Below, in pieces: positions 14,130 to 14,344 of a stretch of 14,344 bases of DNA (position 1 is the first letter of the stretch; every line of letters begins with the position of its first letter). The DNA is from 1-14-0-20-39-34 sp043800545. GTDB taxonomy: Bacteria > Patescibacteriota > Patescibacteriia > Magasanikbacterales > UBA922. The notes beneath the pieces were generated by a model. The model worked only from the letters and a program-made list of their open reading frames with translations. It was not told the origin of the DNA and did no database searches. Location: assembly GCA_043800545.1 (NCBI GenBank), contig JAZDMW010000030.1:1-14344 (forward strand). Direction: 5' to 3'. A program made the translations under genes and the position numbers.

Positions 14130-14142
14130 ACCCACCTAAAAA

Positions 14143-14198
14143 ACACCCGCACAGTTCTTGTGCGGGTGTCCAACCAATACTCGTAAGAGTGTTTTTTT
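14143..14198. terminator. double-hairpin 3' element, copy 2, serving both converging genes
   Basis: Hairpin 1 is a perfect 11-bp stem ACACCCGCACA / TGTGCGGGTGT with loop GTTCT. On the minus strand it runs into a T-run (complement of the A-run 14138-14143) and so terminates alr. Hairpin 2, ACTC / GAGT with a GTAA loop and an outer T-G pair, is followed by seven T (14192-14198) and terminates the plus-strand small gene. The T-run overlaps the alr stop codon. Confidence 0.85.
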
Positions 14199-14344
14199 AT
14201 ACCAAAATGCGAGGGATTCTTTCGTTTATTCTGGTCGTGATTTCATAATTTATAGTTCCAGACCAGGATGCAAGAAGTTCTGCTTTGATTCCTTCCTCAT
14301 GAGATTGTCCGAGGAGGATGACGTCGTCTTCGAGCTTTGACTCA
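14197..14344 (-). CDS. alr: alanine racemase, C-terminal fragment (5' part outside window)
   Basis: Read on the minus strand from the window edge, 48 codons precede the TAA at 14197-14199. The fragment contains DDVILLGQ, then AELLASWSGTINYEITTR and NERIPRILV. This is the end of the C-terminal beta domain of PLP-dependent alanine racemase, whose family ends in E-L-A-x-x-x-G-T-I-N-Y-E-I-x-x-R-[IL]-x-x-R-[IV]-P-R. The enzyme interconverts L- and D-alanine for peptidoglycan. Only the tail is visible, so the catalytic Lys and Tyr cannot be checked. It ends in the shared terminator with small gene C. Confidence 0.88.
   Translation of the reverse strand, partial: ESKLEDDVILLGQSHEEGIKAELLASWSGTINYEITTRINERIPRILV

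Larger units (their letters stand above)
13741..14201 (+). repeat. two direct copies of the double-hairpin 3' element
   Basis: Copy 1 (about 13741-13815) and copy 2 (about 14131-14201) share CACCTAA, CAGTTCTTGTGCGGG and ACTCGTAAGAGTGTTTTTTT in the same order and nearly the same spacing. They differ mainly in the 5' arm of hairpin 1 and its matching 3' tip. They lie 3' of small genes B and C, which are themselves probable paralogs. Confidence 0.8.

Noticed and set aside
13741..14201. CRISPR or recombination-site array formed by the repeated element
   Set aside because: There are only two copies, about 390 bases apart, each directly 3' of an ORF and ending in a T-run; the terminator explanation fits better.
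1..14344. tRNA, rRNA or recoded-stop (code 25) signals
   Set aside because: No cloverleaf or rRNA-like stretch was seen, and UGA ends genes such as the GT4 gene and small gene C cleanly, so Gracilibacteria/Absconditabacteria recoding is not supported.

Overview
The window is mostly AT-rich bacterial DNA using the standard code (TAA, TAG and TGA all end genes). It is probably from a small-genome, uncultivated lineage such as the Patescibacteria/CPR. That placement is an inference from low GC, genes without Shine-Dalgarno sites, a compact Fe-S gene set and many small orphan genes; no ribosomal or marker gene is present to confirm it.

Layout. Positions 1-2419 (+) hold a large DUF4173-type membrane protein, probably cut at its 5' end. 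Positions 2428-3181 (-) hold two small orphan genes behind a strong sigma70-type promoter, with a terminator hairpin between them. Positions 3306-6609 (+) form a surface-polysaccharide operon: a Wzx-like flippase, a GT4 glycosyltransferase and a GT2 glycosyltransferase, the last two overlapping by ATGA. A bidirectional terminator at 6608-6631 separates this operon from a ferredoxin-NAD(P)H reductase-type flavoprotein on the minus strand (6634-7323). Divergent from the flavoprotein is an iron-sulfur cluster operon (7380-10380, +): an IscR-like Rrf2 regulator, a NifS/IscS cysteine desulfurase, an IscU/NifU scaffold with a cysteine-free BFD-like tail, a thioredoxin-fold [2Fe-2S] ferredoxin and a three-cysteine small ferredoxin. 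Another bidirectional terminator precedes clpB (10419-13073, -), whose promoter carries a CIRCE-type inverted repeat for HrcA.

Positions 13203-14199 (+) are compositionally different. They contain three small orphan genes (75-84 aa) that look like distant paralogs (MTR-[DET]-[DE] start, late [VI]P[FY] motif). They have consensus promoters, strong ribosome-binding sites and two copies of a double-hairpin 3' element. The middle gene is packed with perfect stem-loops. The window ends in the C-terminal 48 codons of alanine racemase on the minus strand, converging on the last small gene.

How they work together. The flippase and glycosyltransferases would build and export a cell-surface glycan. 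The Fe-S operon would mobilise sulfur from cysteine, assemble clusters on the scaffold and supply ferredoxins, possibly reduced by the divergent flavoprotein, with the Rrf2 protein sensing cluster status. ClpB is heat-stress disaggregation machinery under a repressor-type operator. The small GC-richer genes at both ends use a different expression style (consensus promoter plus Shine-Dalgarno plus own terminator) from the AT-rich genes, which have essentially none. They are the least explained part of the window.
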